Position numbers and translations under genes: made by a program
Shown: positions 32,501 through 47,500 of the stretch, piece by piece
How positions within the stretch are numbered: position 1 is the first letter of the stretch
Layout: every line of letters begins with the position of its first letter
Origin: Nemertoderma westbladi
Lineage: Eukaryota > Xenacoelomorpha > Nemertodermatida > Nemertodermatidae
NCBI GenBank assembly: GCA_032718475.1
Contig: JAUCBJ010008529.1
Span: 1-64,000 of the forward strand
Direction: 5' to 3'
Length of the DNA stretch: 64,000 bases
Notes under the pieces: model-generated
What the model was told of the DNA's origin: nothing
The model's input: the letters and a program-made list of their open reading frames with translations, nothing else
The model's database searches: none

Positions 32501-35500
32501 GCAGTAAGTTACTAAAGTACAGATTAAAGAAGTATGTTACTAAAGTTCAAAACTAAACCAGTGAGTTACTAAAGTTCATCCCTAGCAATAAGTTACTAAA
32601 GTTCATCCCTAGCAATAAGTTACTAAAGTTCATCCCTAGCAATAAATTACTAAAGTTCATCCCTAGCAATAAGTTACTAAAGTTCAGACTACAGCAGTAA
32701 ATTACTAAAGTTCATCCCTAGCAATAAGTTACTAAAGTTCAGACTACAGCAGTAAATTACTAAAGTTCATCCCTAGCAATAAGTTACTAAAGTTTAGACT
32801 ACAGCAGTAAATTACTAAAGTTCATCCCTAGCAATAAGTTACTAAAGTTCATCCCTATCAATAAGTTACTAAAGTTCAGACTACAGCAGTAAATTACTAA
32901 AGTTCATCCCTAGCAATAAGTTACTAAAGTTCAGACTACAGCAGTAAATTACTAAAATTCACCCCTAGCAATGAGTTACTAAAGTTCAGACTACAGCAGT
33001 AAGTTACTAAAGTTCAGACTACAGCAGTAAGTTACTAAAGTTCAGACTACAGCAGTAAATTACTAAAGTTCATCCCTAGCAATAAGTTACTAAAGTTCAG
33101 ACTACAGCAGTAAATTACTAAAATTCACCCCTAGCAATGAGTTACTAAAGTTCAGACTACAGCAGTAAATTACTAAAGTTCATCCCTAGCAATAAGTTAC
33201 TAAAGTTCAGACTACAGCAGTAAATTACTAAAGTTCATCCCTAGCAATAAGTTACTAAAGTTCAGACTACAGCAGTAAGTTACTAAAGTTCAGACTACAG
33301 CAGTAAATTACTAAAATTCACCCCTAGCAATGAGTTACTAAAGTTCAGACTACAGCAGTAAATTACTAAAGTTCATCCCTAGCAATAAGTTACTAAAGTT
33401 CAGACTACAGCAATAAATTACTAAAGTTCATCCCTAGCAATAAGTTACTAAAGTTCATCCCTAGCAATAAGTTACTAAAGTTCAGATTAAAGCAGTAAGT
33501 TACTAAAGTACAGATTAAAGAAGTATGTTACTAAAGTTCAAAACTAAACCAGTGAGTTACTAAAGTTCATCCCTAGCAATAAGTTACTAAAGTTCAACGC
33601 CGTCAGTAAGTTAATAAAATGCACCCCAGTCATTGAGTTACTAAAGTTCAGACTACAGCAGTAAATTACTAAAATTCACCCCTAGCAATAAGTTACTTAA
33701 GTTCAGACTACAGCAGTAAATTACTAAAGTTCATCCCTAGCATAAGTTACTAAAGTTCAGACTACAGCAGTAAATTACTAAAGTTCATCCCTATCAATAA
33801 GTTACTTAAGTTCAGACTACAGCAGTAAATTACTAAAATTCACCCCTAGCAATAAGTTACTTAAGTTCAGACTACAGCAGTAAATTACTAAAGTTCATCC
33901 CTAGCATAAGTTACTAAAGTTCAGACTACAGCAGTAAATTACTAAAGTTCATCCCTAGCAATAAGTTACTAAAGTTCAGACTACAGCAGTAAGTTACTAA
34001 AGTTCAGACTACAGCAGTAAGTTACTAAAGTTCAGACTACAGCAGTAAATTACTAAAATTCACCCCTAGCAATGAGTTACTAAAGTTCAGACTACAGCAG
34101 TAAATTACTAAAGTTCATCCCTAGCAATAAGTTACTAAAGTTCAGACTACAGCAATAAATTACTAAAGTTCATCCCTAGCAATAAGTTACTAAAGTTTAG
34201 ACTACAGCAGTAAATTACTAAAGTTCATCCCTAGCAATAAGTTACTAAAGTTCAGACTACAGCAGTAAGTTACTAAAGTTCAGACTACAGCAGTAAATTA
34301 CTAAAGTTCATCCCTAGCAATAAGTTACTAAAGTTCAGACTACAGCAATAAATTACTAAAGTTCATCCCTAGCAATAAGTTACTAAAGTTTAGACTACAG
34401 CAATAAATTACTAAAGTTCATCCCTAGCAATAAGTTACTAAAGTTCATCCCTAGCAATAAGTTACTAAAGTTCAGACTACAGCAATAAATTACTAAAGTT
34501 CATCCCTAGCAATAAGTTACTAAAGTTCAGACTACAGCAGTAAATTACTAAAGTTCATCCCTAGCAATAAGTTACTAAAGTTCAGACTACAGCAATAAAT
34601 TACTAAAGTTCATCCCTAGCAATAAATTACTAAAGTACAGATTAAAGAAGTATGTTACTAAAGTACAGATTAAAGAAGTATGTTACTAAAGTTCAAAACT
34701 AAACCAGTGAGTTACTAAAGTTCATCCCTAGCAATGAGTTACTAAAGTTCAGACTACAGCAGTAAATTACTAAAGTTCATCCCTAGCAATAAGTTACTAA
34801 AGTTCAGACTACAGCAATAAATTACTAAAGTTCATCCCTAGCAATAAGTTACTAAAGTTCAGACTACAGCAGTAAATTACTAAAGTTCATCCCTAGCAAT
34901 AAGTTACTAAAGTTCAGACTACAGCAGTAAATTACTAAAGTTCATCCCTAGCAATAAGTTACTAAAGTTCAGACTACAGCAGTAAATTACTAAAGTTCAT
35001 CCCTAGCAATAAGTTACTAAAGTTCAGACTACAGCAGTAAGTTACTAAAGTTCATCCCTAGCAATAAGTTACTAAAGTTCAGACTACAGCAGTAAGTTAC
35101 TAAAGTTCAGACTACAGCAGTAAATTACTAAAGTTCATCCCTAGCAATAAGTTACTAAAGTTCAGACAACAGCAATAAATTACTAAAGTTCATCCCTAGC
35201 AATAAGTTACTAAAGTTCAGACTACAGCAGTAAATTACTAAAGTTCATCCCTAGCAATAAGTTACTAAAGTTCAGACTACAGCAGTAAGTTACTAAAGTT
35301 CAGACTACAGCAGTAAATTACTAAAGTTCATCCCTAGCAATAAGTTACTAAAGTTCAGACTACAGCAATAAATTACTAAAGTTCATCCCTAGCAATAAGT
35401 TACTAAAGTTCAGACTACAGCAATAAATTACTAAAGTTCATCCCTAGCAATAAGTTACTAAAGTTCAGACTACAGCAGTAAGTTACTAAAGTTCAGACTA

Positions 35501-38500
35501 CAGCAGTAAATTACTAAAGTTCATCCCTAGCAATAAGTTACTAAAGTTCAGACTACAGCAATAAATTACTAAAGTTCATCCCTAGCAATAAGTTACTAAA
35601 GTTTAGACTACAGCAGTAAATTACTAAAGTTCATCCCTAGCAATAAGTTACTAAAGTTCAGACTACAGCAATAAATTACTAAAGTTCATCCCTAGCAATA
35701 AGTTACTAAAGTTTAGACTACAGCAGTAAATTACTAAAGTTCATCCCTAGCAATAAGTTACTAAAGTTCAGATTAAAGAAGTATGTTACTAAAGTACAGA
35801 TTAAAGAAGTATGTTACTAAAGTTCATCCCTAGCAATAAGTTACTAAAGTTCAGACTACAGCAGTAAATTACTAAAGTTCATCCCTAGCAATAAGTTACT
35901 AAAGTTCAGACTACAGCAATAAATTACTAAAGTTCATCCCTAGCAATAAGTTACTAAAGTTCAGACTACAGCAATAAATTACTAAAGTTCATCCCTAGCA
36001 ATAAGTTACTAAAGTTCAGACTACAGCAGTAAGTTACTAAAGTTCAGACTACAGCAGTAAATTACTAAAGTTCATCCCTAGCAATAAGTTACTAAAGTTC
36101 AGACTACAGCAATAAATTACTAAAGTTCATCCCTAGCAATAAGTTACTAAAGTTTAGACTACAGCAGTAAATTACTAAAGTTCATCCCTAGCAATAAGTT
36201 ACTAAAGTTCAGATTAAAGAAGTATGTTACTAAAGTACAGATTAAAGAAGTATGTTACTAAAGTTCAAAACTAAACCAGTGAGTTACTAAAGTTCATCCC
36301 TAGCAATAAGTTACTAAAGTTCATCCCTAGCAATAAGTTACTAAAGTTCAGACTACAGCAGTAAATTACTAAAGTTCATCCCTAGCAATAAGTTACTAAA
36401 GTTCAGATTAAAGCAGTAAATTACTAAAGTTCATCCCTAGCAATAAGTTACTAAAGTTCAGACTACAGCAATAAATTACTAAAGTTCATCCCTAGCAATA
36501 AGTTACTAAAGTTCAGACTACAGCAATAAATTACTAAAGTTCATCCCTAGCAATAAATTACTAAAGTTCAGATTAAAGCAGTAAATTACTAAAGTTCATC
36601 CCTAGCAATAAGTTACTAAAGTTCAGACTACAGCAATAAATTACTAAAGTTCATCCCTAGCAATAAGTTACTAAAGTTCAGACTACAGCAATAAATTACT
36701 AAAGTTCATCCCTAGCAATAAGTTACTAAAGTTCAGATTAAAGCAGTAAATTACTAAAGTTCATCCCTAGCAATAAGTTACTAAAGTTCAGACTACAGCA
36801 ATAAATTACTAAAGTTCATCCCTAGCAATAAGTTACTAAAGTTCAGACTACAGCAATAAATTACTAAAGTTCATCCCTAGCAATAAGTTACTAAAGTTCA
36901 GACTACAGCAATAAATTACTAAAGTTCATCCCTAGCAATAAGTTACTAAAGTTCAGACTACAGCAGTAAATTACTAAAGTTCATCCCTAGCAATAAGTTA
37001 CTAAAGTTCAGACTACAGCAATAAATTACTAAAGTTCATCCCTAGCAATAAGTTACTAAAGTTCAGACTACAGCAGTAAGTTACTAAAGTACAGATTAAA
37101 GAAGTATGTTACTAAAGTACAGATTAAATAAGTATGTTACTAAAGTTCATCCCTAGCAATGAGTTACTAAAGTTCAGACTACAGCAGTAAATTACTAAAG
37201 TTCATCCCTAGCAATAAGTTACTAAAGTTCAGACTACAGCAATAAATTACTAAAGTTCATCCCTAGCAATAAGTTACTAAAGTTCAGACTACAGCAGTAA
37301 GTTACTAAAGTTCAGACTACAGCAGTAAATTACTAAAGTTCATCCCTAGCAATAAGTTACTAAAGTTCAGACTACAGCAATAAATTACTAAAGTTCATCC
37401 CTAGCAATAAGTTACTAAAGTTTAGACTACAGCAGTAAATTACTAAAGTTCATCCCTAGCAATAAGTTACTAAAGTTCAGATTAAAGAAGTATGTTACTA
37501 AAGTACAGATTAAAGAAGTATGTTACTAAAGTTCAAAACTAAACCAGTGAGTTACTAAAGTTCATCCCTAGCAATAAGTTACTAAAGTTCATCCCTAGCA
37601 ATAAGTTACTAAAGTTCAGACTACAGCAGTAAATTACTAAAGTTCATCCCTAGCAATAAGTTACTAAAGTTCAGATTAAAGCAGTAAATTACTAAAGTTC
37701 ATCCCTAGCAATAAGTTACTAAAGTTCAGACTACAGCAATAAATTACTAAAGTTCATCCCTAGCAATAAGTTACTAAAGTTCAGACTACAGCAATAAATT
37801 ACTAAAGTTCATCCCTAGCAATAAATTACTAAAGTTCAGATTAAAGCAGTAAATTACTAAAGTTCATCCCTAGCAATAAGTTACTAAAGTTCAGACTACA
37901 GCAATAAATTACTAAAGTTCATCCCTAGCAATAAGTTACTAAAGTTCAGACTACAGCAATAAATTACTAAAGTTCATCCCTAGCAATAAGTTACTAAAGT
38001 TCAGATTAAAGCAGTAAATTACTAAAGTTCATCCCTAGCAATAAGTTACTAAAGTTCAGACTACAGCAATAAATTACTAAAGTTCATCCCTAGCAATAAG
38101 TTACTAAAGTTCAGACTACAGCAATAAATTACTAAAGTTCATCCCTAGCAATAAGTTACTAAAGTTCAGACTACAGCAATAAATTACTAAAGTTCATCCC
38201 TAGCAATAAGTTACTAAAGTTCAGACTACAGCAGTAAATTACTAAAGTTCATCCCTAGCAATAAGTTACTAAAGTTCAGACTACAGCAATAAATTACTAA
38301 AGTTCATCCCTAGCAATAAGTTACTAAAGTTCAGACTACAGCAGTAAGTTACTAAAGTACAGATTAAAGAAGTATGTTACTAAAGTACAGATTAAATAAG
38401 TATGTTACTAAAGTTCATCCCTAGCAATGAGTTACTAAAGTTCAGACTACAGCAGTAAATTACTAAAGTTCATCCCTAGCAATAAGTTACTAAAGTTCAG

Positions 38501-41500
38501 ACTACAGCAATAAATTACTAAAGTTCATCCCTAGCAATAAGTTACTAAAGTTCAGACTACAGCAGTAAGTTACTAAAGTTCAGACTACAGCAGTAAATTA
38601 CTAAAGTTCATCCCTAGCAATAAGTTACTAAAGTTCAGACTACAGCAATAAATTACTAAAGTTCATCCCTAGCAATAAGTTACTAAAGTTTAGACTACAG
38701 CAGTAAATTACTAAAGTTCATCCCTAGCAATAAGTTACTAAAGTTCAGATTAAAGAAGTATGTTACTAAAGTACAGATTAAAGAAGTATGTTACTAAAGT
38801 TCAAAACTAAACCAGTGAGTTACTAAAGTTCATCCCTAGCAATGAGTTACTAAAGTTCAGATTAAAGAAGTATGTTACTAAAGTACAGATTAAAGAAGTA
38901 TGTTACTAAAGTTCAAAACTAAACCAGTGAGTTACTAAAGTTCATCCCTAGCAATGAGTTACTAAAGTTCAGATTAAAGAAGTATGTTACTAAAGTACAG
39001 ATTAAAGAAGTATGTTACTAAAGTACAGATTAAAGAAGTATGTTACTAAAGTTCAGATTAAAGAAGTATGTTACTAAAGTACAGATTAAAGAAGTATGTT
39101 ACTAAAGTTCAAAACTAAACCAGTGAGTTACTAAAGTTCATCCCTAGCAATGAGTTACTAAAGTTCAGATTAAAGAAGTATGTTACTAAAGTACAGATTA
39201 AAGAAGTATGTTACTAAAGTACAGATTAAAGAAGTATGTTACTAAAGTTCAGATTAAAGAAGTATGTTACTAAAGTTCAAAACTAAACCAGTGAGTTACT
39301 AAAGTTTATCCCTAGCAATAAGTTACTAAAGTTCATCCCTAGCAATAAGTTACTAAAGTTCAGACTACAGCAGTAAATTACTAAAGTTCATCCCTAGCAA
39401 TAAGTTACTAAAGTTCAGATTAAAGCAGTAAATTACTAAAGTTCATCCCTAGCAATAAGTTACTAAAGTTCAGACTACAGCAATAAATTACTAAAGTTCA
39501 TCCCTAGCAATAAGTTACTAAAGTTCAGACTACAGCAATAAATTACTAAAGTTCATCCCTAGCAATAAATTACTAAAGTTCAGATTAAAGCAGTAAATTA
39601 CTAAAGTTCATCCCTAGCAATAAGTTACTAAAGTTCAGACTACAGCAATAAATTACTAAAGTTCATCCCTAGCAATAAGTTACTAAAGTTCAGACTACAG
39701 CAATAAATTACTAAAGTTCATCCCTAGCAATAAGTTACTAAAGTTCAGATTAAAGCAGTAAATTACTAAAGTTCATCCCTAGCAATAAGTTACTAAAGTT
39801 CAGACTACAGCAATAAATTACTAAAGTTCATCCCTAGCAATAAGTTACTAAAGTTCAGACTACAGCAATAAATTACTAAAGTTCATCCCTAGCAATAAGT
39901 TACTAAAGTTCAGACTACAGCAATAAATTACTAAAGTTCATCCCTAGCAATAAGTTACTAAAGTTCAGACTACAGCAGTAAATTACTAAAGTTCATCCCT
40001 AGCAATAAGTTACTAAAGTTCAGACTACAGCAATAAATTACTAAAGTTCATCCCTAGCAATAAGTTACTAAAGTTCAGACTACAGCAGTAAGTTACTAAA
40101 GTACAGATTAAAGAAGTATGTTACTAAAGTACAGATTAAATAAGTATGTTACTAAAGTTCATCCCTAGCAATGAGTTACTAAAGTTCAGACTACAGCAGT
40201 AAATTACTAAAGTTCATCCCTAGCAATAAGTTACTAAAGTTCAGACTACAGCAATAAATTACTAAAGTTCATCCCTAGCAATAAGTTACTAAAGTTCAGA
40301 CTACAGCAGTAAGTTACTAAAGTTCAGACTACAGCAGTAAATTACTAAAGTTCATCCCTAGCAATAAGTTACTAAAGTTCAGACTACAGCAATAAATTAC
40401 TAAAGTTCATCCCTAGCAATAAGTTACTAAAGTTTAGACTACAGCAGTAAATTACTAAAGTTCATCCCTAGCAATAAGTTACTAAAGTTCAGATTAAAGA
40501 AGTATGTTACTAAAGTACAGATTAAAGAAGTATGTTACTAAAGTTCAAAACTAAACCAGTGAGTTACTAAAGTTCATCCCTAGCAATGAGTTACTAAAGT
40601 TCAGATTAAAGAAGTATGTTACTAAAGTACAGATTAAAGAAGTATGTTACTAAAGTTCAAAACTAAACCAGTGAGTTACTAAAGTTCATCCCTAGCAATG
40701 AGTTACTAAAGTTCAGATTAAAGAAGTATGTTACTAAAGTACAGATTAAAGAAGTATGTTACTAAAGTACAGATTAAAGAAGTATGTTACTAAAGTTCAG
40801 ATTAAAGAAGTATGTTACTAAAGTACAGATTAAAGAAGTATGTTACTAAAGTTCATCCCTAGCAATGAGTTACTAAAGTTCAGACTACAGCAGTAAATTA
40901 CTAAAGTTCATCCCTAGCAATAAGTTACTAAAGTTCAGACTACAGCAATAAATTACTAAAGTTCATCCCTAGCAATAAGTTACTAAAGTTCAGACTACAG
41001 CAGTAAATTACTAAAGTTCATCCCTAGCAATAAGTTACTAAAGTTCAGACTACAGCAGTAAGTTACTAAAGTTCAGACTACAGCAGTAAATTACTAAAGT
41101 TCATCCCTAGCAATAAGTTACTAAAGTTCAGACTACAGCAATAAATTACTAAAGTTCATCCCTAGCAATAAGTTACTAAAGTTCAGACTACAGCAATAAA
41201 TTACTAAAGTTCATCCCTAGCAATAAGTTACTAAAGTTCAGACTACAGCAGTAAGTTACTAAAGTTCAGACTACAGCAGTAAATTACTAAAGTTCATCCC
41301 TAGCAATAAGTTACTAAAGTTCATCCCTAGCAATAAGTTACTAAAGTTCAGACTACAGCAATAAATTACTAAAGTTCATCCCTAGCAATAAGTTACTAAA
41401 GTTCAGACTACAGCAATAAATTACTAAAGTTCATCCCTAGCAATAAGTTACTAAAGTTCAGACTACAGCAGTAAATTACTAAAGTTCATCCCTAGCAATA

Positions 41501-44500
41501 AGTTACTAAAGTACAGATTAAAGAAGTATGTTACTAAAGTACAGATTAAAGAAGTATGTTACTAAAGTTCAAAACTAAACCAGTGAGTTACTAAAGTTCA
41601 TCCCTAGCAATAAGTTACTAAAGTACAGATTAAAGAAGTATGTTACTAAAGTTCAAAACTAAACCAGTGAGTTACTAAAGTTCATCCCTAGCAATAAGTT
41701 ACTAAAGTACAGATTAAAGAAGTATGTTACTAAAGTTCAAAACTAAACCAGTGAGTTACTAAAGTTCATCCCTAGCAATAAGTTACTAAAGTACAGATTA
41801 AAGAAGTATGTTACTAAAGTACAGATTAAAGAAGTATGTTACTAAAGTTCAAAACTAAACCAGTGAGTTACTAAAGTTCATCCCTAGCAATAAATTACTA
41901 AAGTTCATCCCTAGCAATAAGTTACTAAAGTACAGATTAAAGAAGTATGTTACTAAAGTACAGATTAAAGAAGTATGTTACTAAAGTTCAAAACTAAACC
42001 AGTGAGTTACTAAAGTTCATCCCTAGCAATAAGTTACTAAAGTACAGATTAAAGAAGTATGTTACTAAAGTTCAAAACTAAACCAGTGAGTTACTAAAGT
42101 TCATCCCTAGCAATAAGTTACTAAAGTACAGATTAAAGAAGTATGTTACTAAAGTTCAAAACTAAACCAGTGAGTTACTAAAGTTCATCCCTAGCAATAA
42201 GTTACTAAAGTACAGATTAAAGAAGTATGTTACTAAAGTTCAAAACTAAACCAGTGAGTTACTAAAGTTCATCCCTAGCAATAAGTTACTAAAGTACAGA
42301 TTAAAGAAGTATGTTACTAAAGTACAGATTAAAGAAGTATGTTACTAAAGTTCAAAACTAAACCAGTGAGTTACTAAAGTTCATCCCTAGCAATAAATTA
42401 CTAAAGTTCATCCCTAGCAATAAGTTACTAAAGTACAGATTAAAGAAGTATGTTACTAAAGTACAGATTAAAGAAGTATGTTACTAAAGTTCAAAACTAA
42501 ACCAGTGAGTTACTAAAGTTCATCCCTAGCAATAAATTACTAAAGTTCATCCCTAGCAATAAGTTACTAAAGTTCAGACTACAGCAGTAAGTTACTAAAG
42601 TTCAGACTACAGCAGTAAATTACTAAAGTTCATCCCTAGCAATAAGTTACTAAAGTTCATCCCTAGCAATAAGTTACTAAAGTTCAGACTACAGCAATAA
42701 ATTACTAAAGTTCATCCCTAGCAATAAGTTACTAAAGTTCAGACTACAGCAATAAATTACTAAAGTTCATCCCTAGCAATAAGTTACTAAAGTTCAGACT
42801 ACAGCAGTAAATTACTAAAGTTCATCCCTAGCAATAAGTTACTAAAGTACAGATTAAAGAAGTATGTTACTAAAGTACAGATTAAAGAAGTATGTTACTA
42901 AAGTTCAAAACTAAACCAGTGAGTTACTAAAGTTCATCCCTAGCAATAAGTTACTAAAGTACAGATTAAAGAAGTATGTTACTAAAGTTCAAAACTAAAC
43001 CAGTGAGTTACTAAAGTTCATCCCTAGCAATAAGTTACTAAAGTACAGATTAAAGAAGTATGTTACTAAAGTTCAAAACTAAACCAGTGAGTTACTAAAG
43101 TTCATCCCTAGCAATAAGTTACTAAAGTACAGATTAAAGAAGTATGTTACTAAAGTACAGATTAAAGAAGTATGTTACTAAAGTTCAAAACTAAACCAGT
43201 GAGTTACTAAAGTTCATCCCTAGCAATAAGTTACTAAAGTACAGATTAAAGAAGTATGTTACTAAAGTACAGATTAAAGAAGTATGTTACTAAAGTTCAA
43301 AACTAAACCAGTGAGTTACTAAAGTTCATCCCTAGCAATAAATTACTAAAGTACAGATTAAAGAAGTATGTTACTAAAGTACAGATTAAAGAAGTATGTT
43401 ACTAAAGTTCAAAACTAAACCAGTGAGTTACTAAAGTTCATCCCTAGCAATAAGTTACTAAAGTTCATCCCTAGCAATAAGTTACTAAAGTTCATCCCTA
43501 GCAATAAGTTACTAAAGTTCAACGCCGTCAGTAAGTTAATAAAATGCACCCCAGTCATTGAGTTACTAAAGTTCAGACTACAGCAGTAAATTACTAAAAT
43601 TCACCCCTAGCAATAAGTTACTTAAGTTCAGACTACAGCAGTAAATTACTAAAGTTCATCCCTAGCATAAGTTACTAAAGTTCAGACTACAGCAGTAAAT
43701 TACTAAAGTTCATCCCTATCAATAAGTTACTAAAGTTCATCCCTAGCAATAAGTTACTAAAGTTCAGACTACAGCAGTAAATTACTAAAGTTCATCCCTA
43801 GCAATAAGTTACTAAAGTTCAGACTACAGCAGTAAATTACTAAAGTTCATCCCTAGCAATAAGTTACTAAAGTTCAGACTACAGCAGTAAATTACTAAAG
43901 TTCATCCCTATCAATAAGTTACTAAAGTTCATCCCTAGCAATAAGTTACTAAAGTTCAGACTACAGCAGTAAATTACTAAAGTTCATCCCTATCAATAAG
44001 TTACTAAAGTTCAGACTACAGCAGTAAATTACTAAAGTTCATCCCTAGCAATAAGTTACTAAAGTTCATCCCTAGCAATAAGTTACTAAAGTTCAGACTA
44101 CAGCAATAAGTTACTAAAGTTCAGATTAAAGCAGTAAGTTACTAAAGTACAGATTAAAGAAGTATGTTACTAAAGTTCAAAACTAAACCAGTGAGTTACT
44201 AAAGTTCATCCCTAGCAATAAGTTACTAAAGTTCATCCCTAGCAATAAGTTACTAAAGTTCAGACTACAGCAGTAAATTACTAAAGTTCATCCCTAGCAA
44301 TAAGTTACTAAAGTTCAGACTACAGCAGTAAATTACTAAAGTTCATCCCTAGCATAAGTTACTAAAGTTCAGACTACAGCAGTAAATTACTAAAGTTCAT
44401 CCCTATCAATAAGTTACTAAAGTTCATCCCTAGCAATAAGTTACTAAAGTTCAGACTACAGCAGTAAATTACTAAAGTTCATCCCTAGCAATAAGTTACT

Positions 44501-47500
44501 AAAGTTCAGACTACAGCAGTAAATTACTAAAGTTCATCCCTATCAATAAGTTACTAAAGTTCAGACTACAGCAGTAAATTACTAAAGTTCATCCCTATCA
44601 ATAAGTTACTAAAGTTCAGACTACAGCAGTAAATTACTAAAGTTCAGACTACAGCAGTAAATTACTAAAGTTCATCCCTAGCAATAAGTTACTAAAGTTC
44701 ATCCCTAGCAATAAGTTACTAAAGTTCATCCCTAGCAATAAGTTACAAAAGTTCAGACTACAGCAGTAAATTACTAAAGTTCATCCCTAGCAATAAGTTA
44801 CTAAAGTTCATCCCTAGCAATAAGTTACTAAAGTTCATCCCTAGCAGTAAATTACTAAAGTTCATCCCTAGCAATAAGTTACTAAAGTTCATCCCTATCA
44901 ATAAGTTGCTAAAGTTCAGACTACAGCAGTAAATTACTAAAGTTCATCCCTAGCAATAAGTTACTAAAGTTCAGACTACAGCAGTAAATTACTAAAGTTC
45001 ATCCCTAGCAATAAGTTACTAAAGTTCATCCCTAGCAATAAGTTACTAAAGTTCAACGCCGTCAGTAAGTTAATAAAATGCACCCCAGTCATTGAGTTAC
45101 TAAAGTTCAGACTACAGCAGTAAATTACTAAAATTCACCCCTAGCAATAAGTTACTTAAGTTCAGACTACAGCAGTAAATTACTAAAGTTCATCCCTAGC
45201 ATAAGTTACTAAAGTTCAGACTACAGCAGTAAATTACTAAAGTTCATCCCTATCAATAAGTTACTAAAGTTCATCCCTAGCAATGAGTTACTAAAGTTCA
45301 GACTACAGCAGTAAATTACTAAAGTTCATCCCTAGCAATAAGTTACTAAAGTTCAGATTAAAGCAGTAAGTTACTAAAGTACAGATTAAAGAAGTATGTT
45401 ACTAAAGTTCAAAACTAAACCAGTGAGTTACTAAAGTTCATCCCTAGCAATAAGTTACTAAAGTTCAACGCCGTCAGTAAGTTAATAAAATGCACCCCAG
45501 TCATTGAGTTACTAAAGTTCAGACTACAGCAGTAAATTACTAAAATTCACCCCTAGCAATAAGTTACTTAAGTTCAGACTACAGCAGTAAATTACTAAAG
45601 TTCATCCCTAGCATAAGTTACTAAACTTCAGACTACAGCAGTAAATTACTAAAGTTCATCCCTATCAATAAGTTACTAAAGTTCATCCCTAGCAATAAGT
45701 TACTAAAGTTCAGACTACAGCAGTAAATTACTAAAGTTCATCCCTAGCAATAAGTTACTAAAGTTCAGACTACAGCAGTAAATTACTAAAGTTCATCCCT
45801 ATCAATAAGTTACTAAAGTTCAGACTACAGCAGTAAATTACTAAAGTTCATCCCTATCAATAAGTTACTAAAGTTCAGACTACAGCAGTAAATTACTAAA
45901 GTTCATCCCTAGCAATAAGTTACTAAAGTTCAGACTACAGCAGTAAATTACTAAAGTTCATCCCTAGCAATAAGTTACTAAAGTTCATCCCTAGCAATAA
46001 GTTACTAAAGTTCATCCCTAGCAGTAAATTACTAAAGTTCATCCCTAGCAATAAGTTACTAAAGTTCATCCCTATCAATAAGTTGCTAAAGTTCAGACTA
46101 CAGCAGTAAATTACTAAAGTTCATCCCTAGCAATAAGTTACTAAAGTTTAGACTACAGCAGTAAGTTACTAAAGTTCAAAACTAAACCAGTGAGTTACTA
46201 AAGTTCAGACTACAGCAGTAAATTACTAAAGTTTATCCCTAGCAATAAGTTACTAAAGTTTAGACTACAGCAGTAAATTACTAAAGTTTATCCCTAGCAA
46301 TAAGTTACTAAAGTTCAGACTACAGTAGTAAATTACTAAAGTTCATCCCTAGAAATAAGTTACTAAAGTTCAGACTACAGCAGTAAATTACTAAAGTTCA
46401 TCCCTAGCAATAAGTTACTAAAGTTCAGACTACAGCAGTAAATTACTAAAGTTCATCCCTATCAATAAGTTACTAAAGTTCAGACTACAGCAGTAAGTTT
46501 CTAAAGTTCAAAACTAAACCAGTGATTTACTAAAGTTCAGACTACAGCAGTAAATTACTAAAGTTCATTCCTAGCAATAAGTTACTAAAGTTCAACACCG
46601 TCAGTAAGTTAATAAAATGCATCCCAGTCATGAAGTTCCTAAAGTTCAGACTAAAGCAGTAAGTTACTAAATTTCAGACTAAAGCTGTAAGTTAATAAAG
46701 TTTATCCCACTCAGTAAGTTACTAAAGTTCAGACTAGAGCAGTAAGTTACTAAAGTTCATTCCACTCAGTAAATTACTAAAGTTCAGACTAAAATTGGAA
46801 GTTACGAAAGTTTATCCAAGACAGTAAGTCACTAAAGATTAAAGCAGTAAGTTACTATAGTTCAGACTAAAGCAGTAAGTTACTGAATTTCAGACTAAAG
46901 CAGTAAGTTAGTAAAGTTCAGACTAATGCAGTAAGTTACTAAAGTTAATCCCAATCAGTAAGTTACTATAGTTCAGACTAAAGCAGTAAGTTACTGAATT
47001 TCAGACTAAAGCAGTAAGTTAGTAAAGTTCAGCCTAAAGCAGTAAATTACTAAAGTTCAGACTAAAATTGGAAGTTACGAAGGTTTATCCAAGACAGTAA
47101 GTTACTAAAGATTAAAGCAGTAAGTTACTAAAGTTCAGACTAAAGCAGTAAGTTACTAAAGTTTACACTAAAGCAGTAAGTTGCAAAAGTTCTTCCAAAG
47201 CAGTAAGTTACTAAAGTTCACACTAAAGCAGTAAGTTACTAAAATTCAGACTAAAGCAGTAAGTTACTAAAGTTCAGATCAAAGGAGTAAGTTACCAAAG
47301 TTCGGACTAAAGCAGTAAGTTACTAAAGTTCAGACTAAAGCAGTAAGTTACTAAAGTTCAGACTAAACTGTAGTAAGTTACTAAAGTTCAGACTAAAGCA
47401 GTAAGTTACTAAAATTCAGACTAAAGCAGTAAGTTACTAAAGTTGAGACTAAAAGAGTAAGTTACCAAAGTTCAGACTAAAGCAGTAAGTTACTAAAGTT

